In this document: one piece after another, positions 37,058 to 45,937 of the stretch
How positions within the stretch are numbered: the first letter of the stretch is position 1
How the letters are laid out: every line of letters starts with the position of its first letter
Source of the DNA: Parabacteroides gordonii MS-1 = DSM 23371
GTDB taxonomy: Bacteria > Bacteroidota > Bacteroidia > Bacteroidales > Tannerellaceae
DNA length: 64,000 nucleotides
Reading direction: 5' to 3'
Assembly (NCBI RefSeq): GCF_000969825.1
Contig: NZ_KQ033920.1
Location: 1,167,672-1,231,671 of the forward strand
Notes under the pieces: generated by a model
Database searches by the model: none
What the model was told of the DNA's origin: nothing
The model's input: only the letters and a program-made list of their open reading frames with translations
Made by a program: the position numbers and the translations under genes

Positions 37058-37463
37058 ACTTTTAAGTTTAAATTTTAATGGTTCAAAAATACTATTTCAA
37101 GCCTGAAATCCTGTTACGCAAAACACAGTGAATCAAAGAGTAAAGTTCAATTCGGTGGACTAAAATCGGACCTAAACAAAGTCCACCTATTTCACCTGTA
37201 TTTCTTGCTGTAATCTGCCTAAAATGGTGGACTGAGGGAAAAAAGAAATCCCCAATAGTGATTGACTATCAGGGATTTACTTTATTTTTCATCTTGTTTC
37301 AGTGATCCGCCTGGGATTCTCCTTGCAGAGTTACCACGCTGATATTTAAAACTTTATATTTTTAGCTTCAAGCATATCCCATGAATTATCCCACTAATTT
37401 GCTACATGCTTTTGCGGTAGTTTGCTCATGGAGAATACTGAGGGCAAAGATAATGATTTTATT
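37058..37463. other. 406-base gap between the integrase and qatD
   Basis: It contains the integrase leader and AT-rich sequence. No open frame, tRNA or clear repeat was identified; a short stretch near 37301 resembles a tRNA 3' end only superficially. An attachment site is expected near the integrase but cannot be placed. Confidence 0.3.
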
Positions 37464-38174
37464 TTATTGTACATTATTGATTAATGAATAGAAGTTTGTT
37501 TTAATTGTACTTTCAATTTCCACTATACTTAGATTGTGTTCTTTTGCCAAATAAGCAATTACGTTATTAATATTACATTTTTTATTGAATGGAGCGTCTG
37601 TTTCTGTTAAGATTCTATTCAATGGCATATATGATATTAGCTTTTTACCATTACTACTTTCGATCATAGCTTCATTTAAGGAAAAGTAATAATTACATTC
37701 TAATATTTTGTTTAGCGTAGATAGATTTCCACTGTACCAATGAAATATTGCATTTGAGATATGATATTTTTTCAATAATTCTAAAACAGTCTCTTCTGCT
37801 CTTTTGGAATGGATACTGAGTAACTTATTTTTATTAACTATACATTGAAGAACATATTCAAAATTTTTAATCTGCTTTTCTTTTATTGAATAACCATCTC
37901 TAGAAAAGTCAAGCCCAACTTCTCCTATATATGATGTTTGTGGTAATAGTCGCTTAAAAAGCTCCAACTCATTATCTTGTTCACTTGCTAATAAAGGGTG
38001 TAATCCTAAAGCAAGTCTAATATGCTTGTATTTTTTAACAAAAGGAACTCCCATCTTAAAATGACTTGGCATATTGGTCATACCAATAACTATGTCCCCT
38101 TTATTCTCTATTTCTTGAATATATGATTCAGGGGATTTCATCATATCAAAATGGCAATGGGTATCAATAATCAT
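37464..38174 (-). CDS. qatD: QatD: TatD-family metal-dependent nuclease of the Qat anti-phage system
   Basis: 236 residues. TatD metal-binding landmarks: IDTHCHFDM at the start (HxH), GEVGLDFSRDG (Glu), SIHSKRAEETVLELL (His), IFHWYSG (His) and LTETDAPF (Asp). TatD enzymes are DNases; in Qat the protein is the fourth subunit. The ATG overlaps the qatC stop by 4 bases. AT-rich like the rest of the operon. Confidence 0.88.
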   Translation of the reverse strand: MIIDTHCHFDMMKSPESYIQEIENKGDIVIGMTNMPSHFKMGVPFVKKYKHIRLALGLHPLLASEQDNELELFKRLLPQTSYIGEVGLDFSRDGYSIKEKQIKNFEYVLQCIVNKNKLLSIHSKRAEETVLELLKKYHISNAIFHWYSGNLSTLNKILECNYYFSLNEAMIESSNGKKLISYMPLNRILTETDAPFNKKCNINNVIAYLAKEHNLSIVEIESTIKTNFYSLINNVQ

Positions 38175-39502
38175 ATATGAATTCTATGTTTTATTTCTTC
38201 ATTTCCTTTATCTTCAATCCATTGTTTTAGCTCTTCTCTTACTCTAACTACAACATCTGCATAATTTGAAAGTTCATCCAAAGGAAGTGAACCATTGCAA
38301 AGCAGATTAGCTTCTATTTCTTTTTTTGAAAGATCATGTGCTAAAAAGTCCAAGAATGCAGGCATATCAGGTATATGCATTAAATCCCTTATTAAGTCAT
38401 TTGGATTTAAAGCGTTTGTACCTATATCTTCAGTATCTAGCCCTATTTTATGTAAAGCTGCTCTTCTATATATACAAGGCATACATATTCCACAGTTAAT
38501 AGCATGAGGATTTTCACGAATATCCTTTCTTGTCCCCCTTTTTGCGCATGAACAAGATAAAGGAGATGTTATTTTAAATAATTCTTTATCTACGCACTCT
38601 TCCACCATCTCACCTTTTGTTTTAAACTCATATGGATTCATTATATTATTAGGTAAACCTAATATTTGAGCTATCTCATTCAATTCTTTTATGACATAAG
38701 GATGAGCCGTACGAGTACTACAAGTGCTGTATCTAGATGCTGTTAAAGGATGGTTTAGTGCTATTGTTCCATTTTCTGGTAGTATAATTTCTATATTAGG
38801 GGCAAGATTACTAGCTGCATATATAGCCTGACTTAAAAACATAAAAGAACGACTTCTTAATGTAGTTTCTCTAGAACTTCCTTTAATATCTATTCGGGTC
38901 TGTATATGATCAAATGATTTAGGGAAATTTTCTTTTAAAATAGGAATAATTTTGTCTTGGTCAGCTTTTGCTCCTTTAAAAATACTGTCATAATGAGATA
39001 TAAATAAAATTTTATCTTTATTATCATGTAGCAAATCAATAGCTCCAATCAAAGAATCCATACCACCAGAAAATAAGCATACTTTTTTATAAGAATCTAC
39101 GGATATATTTTTTATTTCATAGATCGGTATATTAAGTTCTTGCTCTCGTTTTACAAAATCAATATTCCAATAGTCTGCTGTTAGAAAATGTAATAGTTGA
39201 TTTACTTTATCATGTACATTTCCCCATTTGTCTGGATCTGCTACAGGAAACGTAAACTCTAAATCTCTACTCCATTTATCAGAAGCAATATATTCTCTTT
39301 TTACTAGTATGTCAATTCCGTAAACTGTTGATGCGAGTAAGAGTAAATCGAATGCTTCTCCTTCAACAGTACCTGCGTATGCATATAAATCTTTCAATGC
39401 AATTGTTAAAAGACCATTAAAAGAACGATTTTCATTTATTGCTGAAAGTCGAAATTGGATTTTACCATTGTATGATTCAATGTTTTCTATATTAATTCTC
39501 AT
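38171..39502 (-). CDS. qatC: QatC: QueC-like ATP-pyrophosphatase-fold subunit of Qat
   Basis: 443 residues from the ATG at 39502; an ATG 5 codons upstream is also possible. The PP-loop CLFSGGMDSLIGAIDLL is near residues 150-165. A C-terminal Cys cluster (SCSCAKRG, NCGICMPCIYRR) matches the zinc site of QueC, an enzyme of 7-deazaguanine synthesis. This fold is the hallmark of QatC. It overlaps qatB at its start and qatD by 4 bases, so the genes are tightly coupled. Confidence 0.88.
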   Translation of the reverse strand: MRINIENIESYNGKIQFRLSAINENRSFNGLLTIALKDLYAYAGTVEGEAFDLLLLASTVYGIDILVKREYIASDKWSRDLEFTFPVADPDKWGNVHDKVNQLLHFLTADYWNIDFVKREQELNIPIYEIKNISVDSYKKVCLFSGGMDSLIGAIDLLHDNKDKILFISHYDSIFKGAKADQDKIIPILKENFPKSFDHIQTRIDIKGSSRETTLRSRSFMFLSQAIYAASNLAPNIEIILPENGTIALNHPLTASRYSTCSTRTAHPYVIKELNEIAQILGLPNNIMNPYEFKTKGEMVEECVDKELFKITSPLSCSCAKRGTRKDIRENPHAINCGICMPCIYRRAALHKIGLDTEDIGTNALNPNDLIRDLMHIPDMPAFLDFLAHDLSKKEIEANLLCNGSLPLDELSNYADVVVRVREELKQWIEDKGNEEIKHRIHI

Positions 39503-40226
39503 AATCTGCAAATGCATTTAAAGTTTCATTAAATATACGTTCTTCTATATCAAGCCCCTCAGCATTATTCCAATTAACTCTTTGTAAATCATGTTGAGCA
39601 GAAACATCTATGACACATTCTTTAATATAATCTTTTATATCTTGAAATAATCTTCCGGCATTGTCTTTCCCCTTTTTTCTCACCAAACTTTCATAGAACC
39701 TTTGACTTAAATGCGTGAAGAGATAATATGTGAAATATCTTACAAGCAACTGAATATCTGAATACTGTTGAAGTGTTTCTTGAAACTTGTCTTGTAGATC
39801 TTGGATTGACTCTGCATCAAGACAAATTTCTTCTAATAACATTTTTTCAGCTTGTTTTGCAGCAACTTCGTCTAAAGAAGAAGCACTACCACATACATGT
39901 TCAAGTAGAAAGTTAATGACATCTTTGGGCTGAGAATGTTCGTTCAGAAGCATCCCCCATGAGGCTAATGATTGACTTAGCCCTGTTTGGCGAATTGAAG
40001 AAAATGTAGATTGTAGTTTCTTGGCAGCTTTAGTTCCTGCATGTCCTACTCCACTTCCCCCTCCATGATTTCCCCTTCTATTCTCTCTGACAAAGCTCGC
40101 ATGTTTACAGAAAGCTCTTTGAGCTGCATTATCTTTACTGCTTCCACACGAAGATGTAACAGTAGTACTTAATTCTCTCCATCCGGGAGTTCCTTTCAAG
40201 CCTTTGTAACTAGTTGATGTTCCCAT
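39492..40226 (-). CDS. qatB: QatB subunit of the Qat anti-phage system
   Basis: 244 residues. It starts MGTSTSYKGLKGTPGW, the Gly/Ser/Pro-rich opening typical of QatB, then a basic patch (RENRRGNHGGGSGVGHAG) and a helical C-terminal half. No enzyme motif is visible. Its ATG overlaps the stop of the second qatA frame by one base and its stop lies within qatC, fitting the A-B-C-D operon order. Confidence 0.8.
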   Translation of the reverse strand: MGTSTSYKGLKGTPGWRELSTTVTSSCGSSKDNAAQRAFCKHASFVRENRRGNHGGGSGVGHAGTKAAKKLQSTFSSIRQTGLSQSLASWGMLLNEHSQPKDVINFLLEHVCGSASSLDEVAAKQAEKMLLEEICLDAESIQDLQDKFQETLQQYSDIQLLVRYFTYYLFTHLSQRFYESLVRKKGKDNAGRLFQDIKDYIKECVIDVSAQHDLQRVNWNNAEGLDIEERIFNETLNAFADYEN

Positions 40227-40849
40227 TATTTTTTAGGATTTAAAAGACGTTCATATGCTTTTTTTGCTGCAGGTGGAACTTTTGATCCACATGTTGATAT
40301 TGTTGTTTGATAGGATGATTTACAGGTTTCAAGATCTATTGTATATTCAAATAAATGATACAACCCTCTTTTACTAGGATCTTCTATTATTTTATTCGAT
40401 AGAAGTGTGTAAAAGGAAAGTTGTTTCTCTTTATCTAAAATTCTGAGTTTTTCATCCACTATCTTTTTTATGACAGGTTCTGGAAGATCTGGAGCTGATA
40501 GTTCAATAAACAAACTTCTAATTTCAGGATCGGTCATATACAAGGAAGATAAAGAACTTAGTTTATCTCTTGATAACCAAAAATAATCCAATAAATTAAA
40601 TTCTGCTAATTTGGGACTTGACTGTAACCATTGTATTGTAGACTCGTCCTTCCAATTTTGCGGCAAATCTTTAGTTTCTGCTTTTTCATATTTCTTGATT
40701 TTTGAAGATTTACCAGTTTTAGGATTTAAGTCTTGATATATTTCTCCAAATAGTGATGGAGATTTATATTCCAATATCATTAGTTTAGCTAGCACAGTTT
40801 CATTTATATCTTTCATTTGTGCAGCATCTTTAATTTTTTTTCTTAACAT
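40226..40849 (-). CDS. qatA: QatA, C-terminal part (second frame of a split gene)
   Basis: 207 residues from the ATG at 40849, starting LRKKIKDAAQMKD. This is the continuation expected after GNPRQIKRFLNML of the first frame; both parts together give about 592 residues, a normal QatA length. The ATG lies within the end of the first frame (ATGTTAA overlap), so the piece could be made by translation re-initiation. Loss of one A from a tandem ATGTTA repeat would explain the split equally well. Confidence 0.6.
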   Translation of the reverse strand: MLRKKIKDAAQMKDINETVLAKLMILEYKSPSLFGEIYQDLNPKTGKSSKIKKYEKAETKDLPQNWKDESTIQWLQSSPKLAEFNLLDYFWLSRDKLSSLSSLYMTDPEIRSLFIELSAPDLPEPVIKKIVDEKLRILDKEKQLSFYTLLSNKIIEDPSKRGLYHLFEYTIDLETCKSSYQTTISTCGSKVPPAAKKAYERLLNPKK

Positions 40850-42006
40850 AACATGTTTAGAAAACGCTTTATTTGTCTTGGATTTCCTTTTAAACAAGTT
40901 GCAATTAGACCTGATAATTGGCAGATTAGCAAGCAATCATCATCTAACTTTTTTATAATTTCCTCACCTAATCGACTTTTGATTATTTTAATATCATAAG
41001 CAGAGTATCTCTTTTTTTCTTTAAAATTCAAAAAATCAAGGTAAACTGATTCAAATTCTTCATGCGAAAATGCATTCTCGCAGAAAAGTAAAGTAATATA
41101 AGTGTTTACTTCTGTATCAGATAATTTAGGAAGATTATAAGGGACTTGTATCAGCTTTTCTAAATAATCTCTAACAATTTTTTTATCCATAGCATCTTCT
41201 CCATCTGACATACTGGGGTTTAGTGGAAACTTATCTTTGTATCGATGTGTTATTGCACTTTCTACTATTCTAGGATCAGCTCCTATTATGAATGCTGTAT
41301 TATCAACGTTTAAGAATAATTTTATAGCTTCTAAATTATCTATAATTCTTTCTGGCAGACAACGATCTAAATCATCAATTATAACGACTAATTCTTTTAT
41401 ATTTGATTTGGCTAATAATTCCGTCATATCTTTTCTGAATTCGCGTATAGATTGACTTTCTTGACTAGGAGTGTCTGGGTTCTCTTTTATAAATTCCTTT
41501 ATTTTATCCTCAGCTTTATCACTACAAAGTAAGTCTATTATTTTTTGAGGAGTATCTTTAAATTCTTTTAAATTAGATATTATCTGAGGAATGATAGAAG
41601 CTCCACCTGTAAAATAGGCAGTAGCTATAGGAACTGTTACCTTTGCTACACGCATCCAGTTTATTGACTTGTATAGTCTTTTAGCAACAGATTTTACTTC
41701 CTCAATAGTTTTAAATTCGTCTTCTATCTTTTTTACTATTGCTTCCATTAAGGCGGCTTTTGCGTCATCATAGCCTTCAAAAGTCCATCCGTTAAACTGA
41801 ATTGTAAAGATTCCTTTGTCTTGGAAAGACTTTGTTTTTAATTCTTCATATATTTTTTCAAGAATGCTGGATTTTCCACTTCCCCAGTCTCCAAAAACGC
41901 CCAAAGTTAGTGGTAACATTTTTTGCTCTTGTAAAAGGGCAATTATGATTCGAGCATGTAAATCGAATCCAAGCATATCGTTCTTTGAAATATTATCTTG
42001 CCACAT
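40843..42006 (-). CDS. qatA: QatA, N-terminal KAP-type NTPase part (first frame of a split gene)
   Basis: 387 residues. Walker A is GVFGDWGSGKSS (about 36-47), Walker B is LVVIIDDLDRC, then LEAIKLFLNVDNTAFIIGAD and GNPRQIKRFLNML. This is the ATPase of the Qat system (qatA-qatB-qatC-qatD). The frame ends at TAA 40843-40845 just after RQIKRFLNML, where family members continue; the rest lies in the -1 frame. A TAAATTTG box is at 42051-42058 before the start. Confidence 0.8.
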   Translation of the reverse strand: MWQDNISKNDMLGFDLHARIIIALLQEQKMLPLTLGVFGDWGSGKSSILEKIYEELKTKSFQDKGIFTIQFNGWTFEGYDDAKAALMEAIVKKIEDEFKTIEEVKSVAKRLYKSINWMRVAKVTVPIATAYFTGGASIIPQIISNLKEFKDTPQKIIDLLCSDKAEDKIKEFIKENPDTPSQESQSIREFRKDMTELLAKSNIKELVVIIDDLDRCLPERIIDNLEAIKLFLNVDNTAFIIGADPRIVESAITHRYKDKFPLNPSMSDGEDAMDKKIVRDYLEKLIQVPYNLPKLSDTEVNTYITLLFCENAFSHEEFESVYLDFLNFKEKKRYSAYDIKIIKSRLGEEIIKKLDDDCLLICQLSGLIATCLKGNPRQIKRFLNMLC

Positions 42007-42128
42007 AGTCGTAGATTTTCTATATTTACCTTAGTTTACTCTCACTTTTACAAATTTATAAAATAAGATTAACTTATAAGCTCTATAGGAGTGTTTTTTT
42101 TGAATAAAAGTAATTTTGATTGATTTCA

Positions 42129-43094
42129 TCATCTTCGCTTATATTTTCTTCTCTTTTTATATTTTTCTTTTTCCTCTTCTGATATGCTAGAAGATGATAA
42201 TAAATTACTTTGGGTAGAAAAAAAGGATATTGACGAATTAAACAATTGACTGTTAGTTTGATGGGATGATTGTTTGTCGGAATTGTTTATCTTTTGGTTG
42301 GTAGTAATATAAGTATCTGTATTGAGAGTTTGATTTCTAGCTTCCAAAGTTTCAAGAGTGGTAAGAAGCAAGTTTTTTTGATTGATTCCTATTTTTCTTT
42401 CATTGGATTGAAATTCTTGCTCTTGCTGTTTAAGCTGTTCGGAGATAGAACCGTTCTTCATAGTGTTGTGGTAATCAAACGATTCTATTTTTTTGCGGTT
42501 GTAGCCAAACAGTCTATCAAAACCCTGTTCTACTTGTTGGAATAAATTCACACGATTGAAGCTACCTTTAATTACTCCGTTCTTGGTGTTCTTGTGATTG
42601 GTAAGTGGAGATAGCTTCTTTTTATTTGCTTGGTCTTTCCGGCTCACAATCAAATGACAATGCATATTCAGTTCGTTATTAGAACGACTACGGTTAAAAT
42701 GAATCTTACCATAGAACTTTATATCCAAAGCGGACAATTCTTTATTGAAGTTCTTGGCATATTCAGGAATAAGCACCTCACGGATGTAGCGTTTCATTGC
42801 ATCTACTTGTTCCCGCTCTGTATTACCCATTGCTTGGAGTTCTTTTTCCGATGGGCTGACATGAATAGCATAAAACTTAGCATCCGTTTTTAATAGTTGT
42901 CCGATATTAGAATCTATATCTTTTATGACCTTTGATTTATAGATGTTATCATCTGTCAGATTGAAAAAGCCTTCGGTATAAATACCTTTCTCCATCCGTT
43001 CCAAGTCCTCATGCTCTAAATAATTGGCTAACTGTCGGCTACTTCCTGCATTATTATACGTTCCGTTCGATGGTGGAGCAAAATCAATATGCAT
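42129..43094 (-). CDS. Relaxase-like mobilization protein (DUF5712 type)
   Basis: 321 residues. The N-terminal 180 carry a relaxase signature: SSRQLANYLEHEDLERMEKG, then NMHCHLIVSRKD with the HxH-type metal site. The last about 80 residues are low-complexity (Ser/Asn/Gln, then Lys/Arg), probably a flexible tail. It would nick oriT for transfer with the help of a conjugative plasmid or element. It starts 4 bases after the BfmA/BtgA-like gene. Confidence 0.8.
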   Translation of the reverse strand: MHIDFAPPSNGTYNNAGSSRQLANYLEHEDLERMEKGIYTEGFFNLTDDNIYKSKVIKDIDSNIGQLLKTDAKFYAIHVSPSEKELQAMGNTEREQVDAMKRYIREVLIPEYAKNFNKELSALDIKFYGKIHFNRSRSNNELNMHCHLIVSRKDQANKKKLSPLTNHKNTKNGVIKGSFNRVNLFQQVEQGFDRLFGYNRKKIESFDYHNTMKNGSISEQLKQQEQEFQSNERKIGINQKNLLLTTLETLEARNQTLNTDTYITTNQKINNSDKQSSHQTNSQLFNSSISFFSTQSNLLSSSSISEEEKEKYKKRRKYKRR

Positions 43095-43098
43095 AGCT

Positions 43099-43683
43099 TT
43101 ATGTGTTTATCTGATTGCTGATTTCAGCTTTCAGGTTCTCTTTTCTTTTGCTATCCATCACACCACAAGCAGAAAGTTCCGAATAGAGTTGTATCAGTTG
43201 AAGTAGCTTTTTATAATCCCGTTGGTGTATCTGGTATAGTGCATTTATCTGTTTGGATTGGTTGTTTATTACATCGGCATGATTACAGAACTGTTCACTT
43301 AACTTTTTCAATATGGCTGTGTGTCTCTCTTGGCTGGCTTCCAGTTGAGAGAGAATTAGAGTTTCTAAAGTTTTGCCGATAGCATCGAAACGCAAAGCAA
43401 TAGAATTTGTTGCTCGTATCATGGGATTCAGCTGTTCTTCCTCATAGTGACGAATGAAGCGGATAATATCATCCTGCCTCTTATTTATTTTCGCCAGTTC
43501 CGATTTTACGGATTCAGGTGCTTCGGATGGGTTGATATGTGCCTTATCGATATACCCGAACGCCAGTTTTACAACTTCACTCTTTTTCAGTGAATAGCGT
43601 TTGCATATCTTCTCTACCAAAGCTGCCGTTTCCTTGTCTATGGAAATGGTAGTGAATATCGTTTTTCGACTGCTATTTGGCAT
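43099..43683 (-). CDS. BfmA/BtgA-family mobilization accessory protein
   Basis: 194 residues from the ATG at 43683, beginning MPNSSRKTIFTTISIDKETA, a ribbon-helix-helix-like start; the frame upstream runs through the oriT-like repeats and is unlikely to be translated. The rest is helical and coiled-coil-like. BfmA/BtgA proteins bind oriT in Bacteroides mobilizable elements. The relaxase gene follows after 4 bases. Confidence 0.82.
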   Translation of the reverse strand: MPNSSRKTIFTTISIDKETAALVEKICKRYSLKKSEVVKLAFGYIDKAHINPSEAPESVKSELAKINKRQDDIIRFIRHYEEEQLNPMIRATNSIALRFDAIGKTLETLILSQLEASQERHTAILKKLSEQFCNHADVINNQSKQINALYQIHQRDYKKLLQLIQLYSELSACGVMDSKRKENLKAEISNQINT

Positions 43684-43770
43684 GGTAATTACTTTTTTTA
43701 TAGAAATATGAATAGATAAATGCTTGATAATAAGCATTGAAAAGGAAATGCTTATTACAGGTGTCATTAC

Positions 43771-43919
43771 AGCGTGTTCTTGTAACACGCTAAAGCCGAA
43801 GGCTTTGCCCCGCAGGGCAAGAGGGAAGAACAGGACTTGTCCAGTTCCCTCTTGCTTCATTTAGCGAAATGAGCCGAGCCACAGAGCGAGGTGGTTTCTG
43901 CTAAATGGGGCGTGATGGC
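43771..43919. other. Probable oriT: cluster of inverted repeats upstream of the mobilization genes
   Basis: Within 150 bases lie AGCGTGTT/AACACGCT (43771-43791), TTGCCC/GGGCAA (43805-43820), AAGAGGGAA/TTCCCTCTT (43819-43853, with an inner GGAC/GTCC) and CATTT/AAATG (43858-43871). Stacked hairpins next to relaxase and accessory genes are typical of oriT regions. The nic site is not identified. Confidence 0.55.
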
Positions 43920-43922
43920 ACT

Positions 43923-44288
43923 TTACAGAACGGATGAATTATCCGCCTTTTTTGCTTCGGTTTGCTTATCGAGTTGATTTTCCTTTTTAAATCGTTCATA
44001 GGTTTTACAATCGGCATTTTCCTGAACGAATGCCCGAATGTCGGATGCCCGATAATAGGTTTTATGACTAATCATAAAGAAAGGTAGTTTACCACTTGCC
44101 CGATAACGCTGCAAGGTTCGGAAAGATACTTTCAGCAGGAAAGCTAAATCCTGATTGTCTAACAGTCGGTCGTTTTCATCCAGCACTTTATCGGTATTGA
44201 TAAGCGATTGCAGGTTTTGACCTATCTCCCCAAGTTTTTTCGATAGCCTTTCCATCCACTTATCGAAATTTTCGTTGTCTATATACAT
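43923..44288 (-). CDS. Excisionase-like helix-turn-helix protein
   Basis: 121 residues. Helix-turn-helix at about 47-95: LDNQDLAFLLKVSFRTLQRY, RASGKLPFFMISHKTYYR, DIRAFVQENA. The N-terminal 45 residues are helical. It lies at the far side of the oriT cluster, facing the mob genes. Its C-terminal half is repeated as the fragment at 27600-27725. Confidence 0.82.
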   Translation of the reverse strand: MYIDNENFDKWMERLSKKLGEIGQNLQSLINTDKVLDENDRLLDNQDLAFLLKVSFRTLQRYRASGKLPFFMISHKTYYRASDIRAFVQENADCKTYERFKKENQLDKQTEAKKADNSSVL

Positions 44289-44417
44289 TTTGCTTCAATT
44301 TTTAGTTCAACATTATTGTTCTCAATCGATTGATGAAGCAAAGTTCGGCAAATGGGTGCAAATAAGTTAGGGGAGTAGATATACTACACCCCTAACATTT
44401 GTTGGTAAGTTACTGAT

Positions 44418-45042
44418 TTATAGATAGCCTTTCTTTTGATTTTCTTTAGTAATAGCTTTGCGAAGTATATCCAAAAATTCGATTCGTTTATTGGCTTGCC
44501 GACAAATTACACTTTCATGCTTTTTGTGGATGTCCCCAAATTTGATATTGAAGAGATGTTCAAACGCTCGTCCGATTTCTGTTAATGGTGCTTCTTTTCC
44601 GGCATGGTTTATCACTCTCTTGGATAGGAATAATCCGCTAACCAGTTCCATGATTTCAACAAGGTTAGTTTCATCTGTCAGATAGAGTGGCGATTGTGGA
44701 TTACCATTTTTTTTGTTTTGAAACGGGGCTGGATATTGAATTTTTAGATTCAATAGCTCCAGTTCTGAATTGATAATAGCCAATGTCTTTTGTAGAAACT
44801 GCTTTTTAAGCGCATTTTCCCCCCTGCCCGTAAAGAGGTATTGTTTCAAGTGAAGCTATCTCAATACGGGTAGCTACAAGAATACGATAAGTAGTTGAAT
44901 AATCATTTTCATTACTTATGTCTCTAATTTTTTCGATAAACTCGTCATAGGCATTTTGCATTACATTGTTATTGACTTCCTCTTTAGACTTTTCAATCAA
45001 AAGGTTGAAAAGTTCTGTTCTTAATAATTTGTTCATAAGCAT
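44418..45042 (-). pseudogene. RteC-like gene broken at a G6 tract
   Basis: The first frame (45042 to 44806) encodes 78 residues ending LETIPLYGQGGKCA. The following frame (to 44418) encodes ALKKQFLQKTLAIINSELEL, then YLTDETNLVEIMELVSGLFL, LTEIGRAFEHLFNIKFGDIH, typical of the RteC C-terminal domain. The two join at CAGGGGGGAAAA (minus strand), where one G fewer would restore a single protein of about 207 residues. RteC controls excision of Bacteroides conjugative transposons. A mutation, phase-variable tract or sequence error is possible. Confidence 0.6.
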
Positions 45043-45122
45043 AATTTTAAATGGTGAATAAAACCAATAAATATATTGTCTACATTTAATATGCTTATTT
45101 GCGATAATGTTTTATAATCAAA

Positions 45123-45359
45123 CTATTCTAGTTCTGATATATAAATATTGATTGTTTGCAATATATTTATAACATCAGTTTCTGTAATACCGTGGCTCTC
45201 TATGCGTAATACTTTTTCCCAATCTTCAAAATCCACATTCCATTTATGAATCTGCGAGTATTGAGCAAATAGTATGTTTATTCTTTCTATTTCTAATTCG
45301 GTCGTAATAGAAGTCCGAAAAATCAAAATATCTCTTTTATTGTTACTGACTTTCATCAT
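45123..45359 (-). CDS. Small ferredoxin-fold-like protein, function unknown
   Basis: 78 residues with a beta-alpha-beta-beta-alpha-beta pattern (ILIFRTSITTELEIERIN, KVLRIESHGITETDVINIL) resembling a heavy-metal-associated domain, but the metal-binding CxxC is absent. It begins 3 bases after the flavodoxin stop on the same strand, so a joint redox or metal role is possible; this is inferred from position. Confidence 0.55.
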   Translation of the reverse strand: MMKVSNNKRDILIFRTSITTELEIERINILFAQYSQIHKWNVDFEDWEKVLRIESHGITETDVINILQTINIYISELE

Positions 45360-45362
45360 ATA

Positions 45363-45845
45363 TCACTTCCTTATATTATTCATTTTATCTAAAAATACCG
45401 TTATTGCATCATATCGTAGATTTGAAACAGAACACACTACTTTGCTAATCTTTCTCGTAATAAACTTTTCTATGAAATTCATTTTGTCAAACAGAAACTC
45501 ACCACCTAAGATTGCTTCGGCGACAGCATTTGAGTGTAGATATTCGGGGAAAGCTTTTTTAAGTTGCTCAACTTCTTGAGTATCGTTCATTCCGCAAATA
45601 AATAATGCTATAATCTTCTGTTCTAACTGAGCGCGATTCTTATTGCAGAATTTACTCATTAATCTTCCTGGGTACCCAGCGTAAATAGAAGTTCCAAGAA
45701 TAATTCTATCATAACCTTGAATATCAGGATTATGGAACTCTTTCAATGATATATATTCTAGTTCAGGACTTAATTTTTCTCCTATAAGATGTGCAACTCT
45801 TTCAGTTGTTCCATGCTTTGAATAGTAGATTATTGCAGTTTTCAT
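45363..45845 (-). CDS. Flavodoxin-like protein
   Basis: 160 residues. The FMN phosphate loop is at the start, IIYYSKHGTTERVAHLI (about 5-21), then IILGTSIYAGYPG and a LFICGMNDT stretch, as in flavodoxins of the HemG / protoporphyrinogen oxidase kind. Its partner is unknown. It is divergent from the LuxR regulator across a 16-base palindrome, so the pair is likely co-regulated. Confidence 0.82.
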   Translation of the reverse strand: MKTAIIYYSKHGTTERVAHLIGEKLSPELEYISLKEFHNPDIQGYDRIILGTSIYAGYPGRLMSKFCNKNRAQLEQKIIALFICGMNDTQEVEQLKKAFPEYLHSNAVAEAILGGEFLFDKMNFIEKFITRKISKVVCSVSNLRYDAITVFLDKMNNIRK

Positions 45846-45867
45846 AAATTCTCTCCTTTCATTTAGT

Positions 45868-45883
45868 TACCTTTGCAAAGGTA
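45868..45883. promoter_or_regulatory. Palindromic double -7 box between flavodoxin and LuxR genes
   Basis: TACCTTTGCAAAGGTA is a perfect 16-base palindrome and contains TAnnTTTG on both strands, so it could serve both divergent genes. The ATGs lie 23 bases (flavodoxin) and about 55 bases (regulator) away. Confidence 0.5.
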
Positions 45884-45937
45884 GAGTAGTCAAGGGCTAT
45901 TATCAATAGTGAATTATCATCATATTTGGGAACATTC

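Noticed and set aside
37290-37340. Stretch resembling a tRNA 3' end and possible attachment site
   Set aside because: Only a short GATCCGCCTGGGATTC-like run; no cloverleaf can be built around it.
40843-40849. Programmed -1 frameshift in qatA
   Set aside because: No X XXY YYZ slippery heptamer lies before the stop; the A run is after it. Overlap re-initiation or a one-base deletion is more likely.
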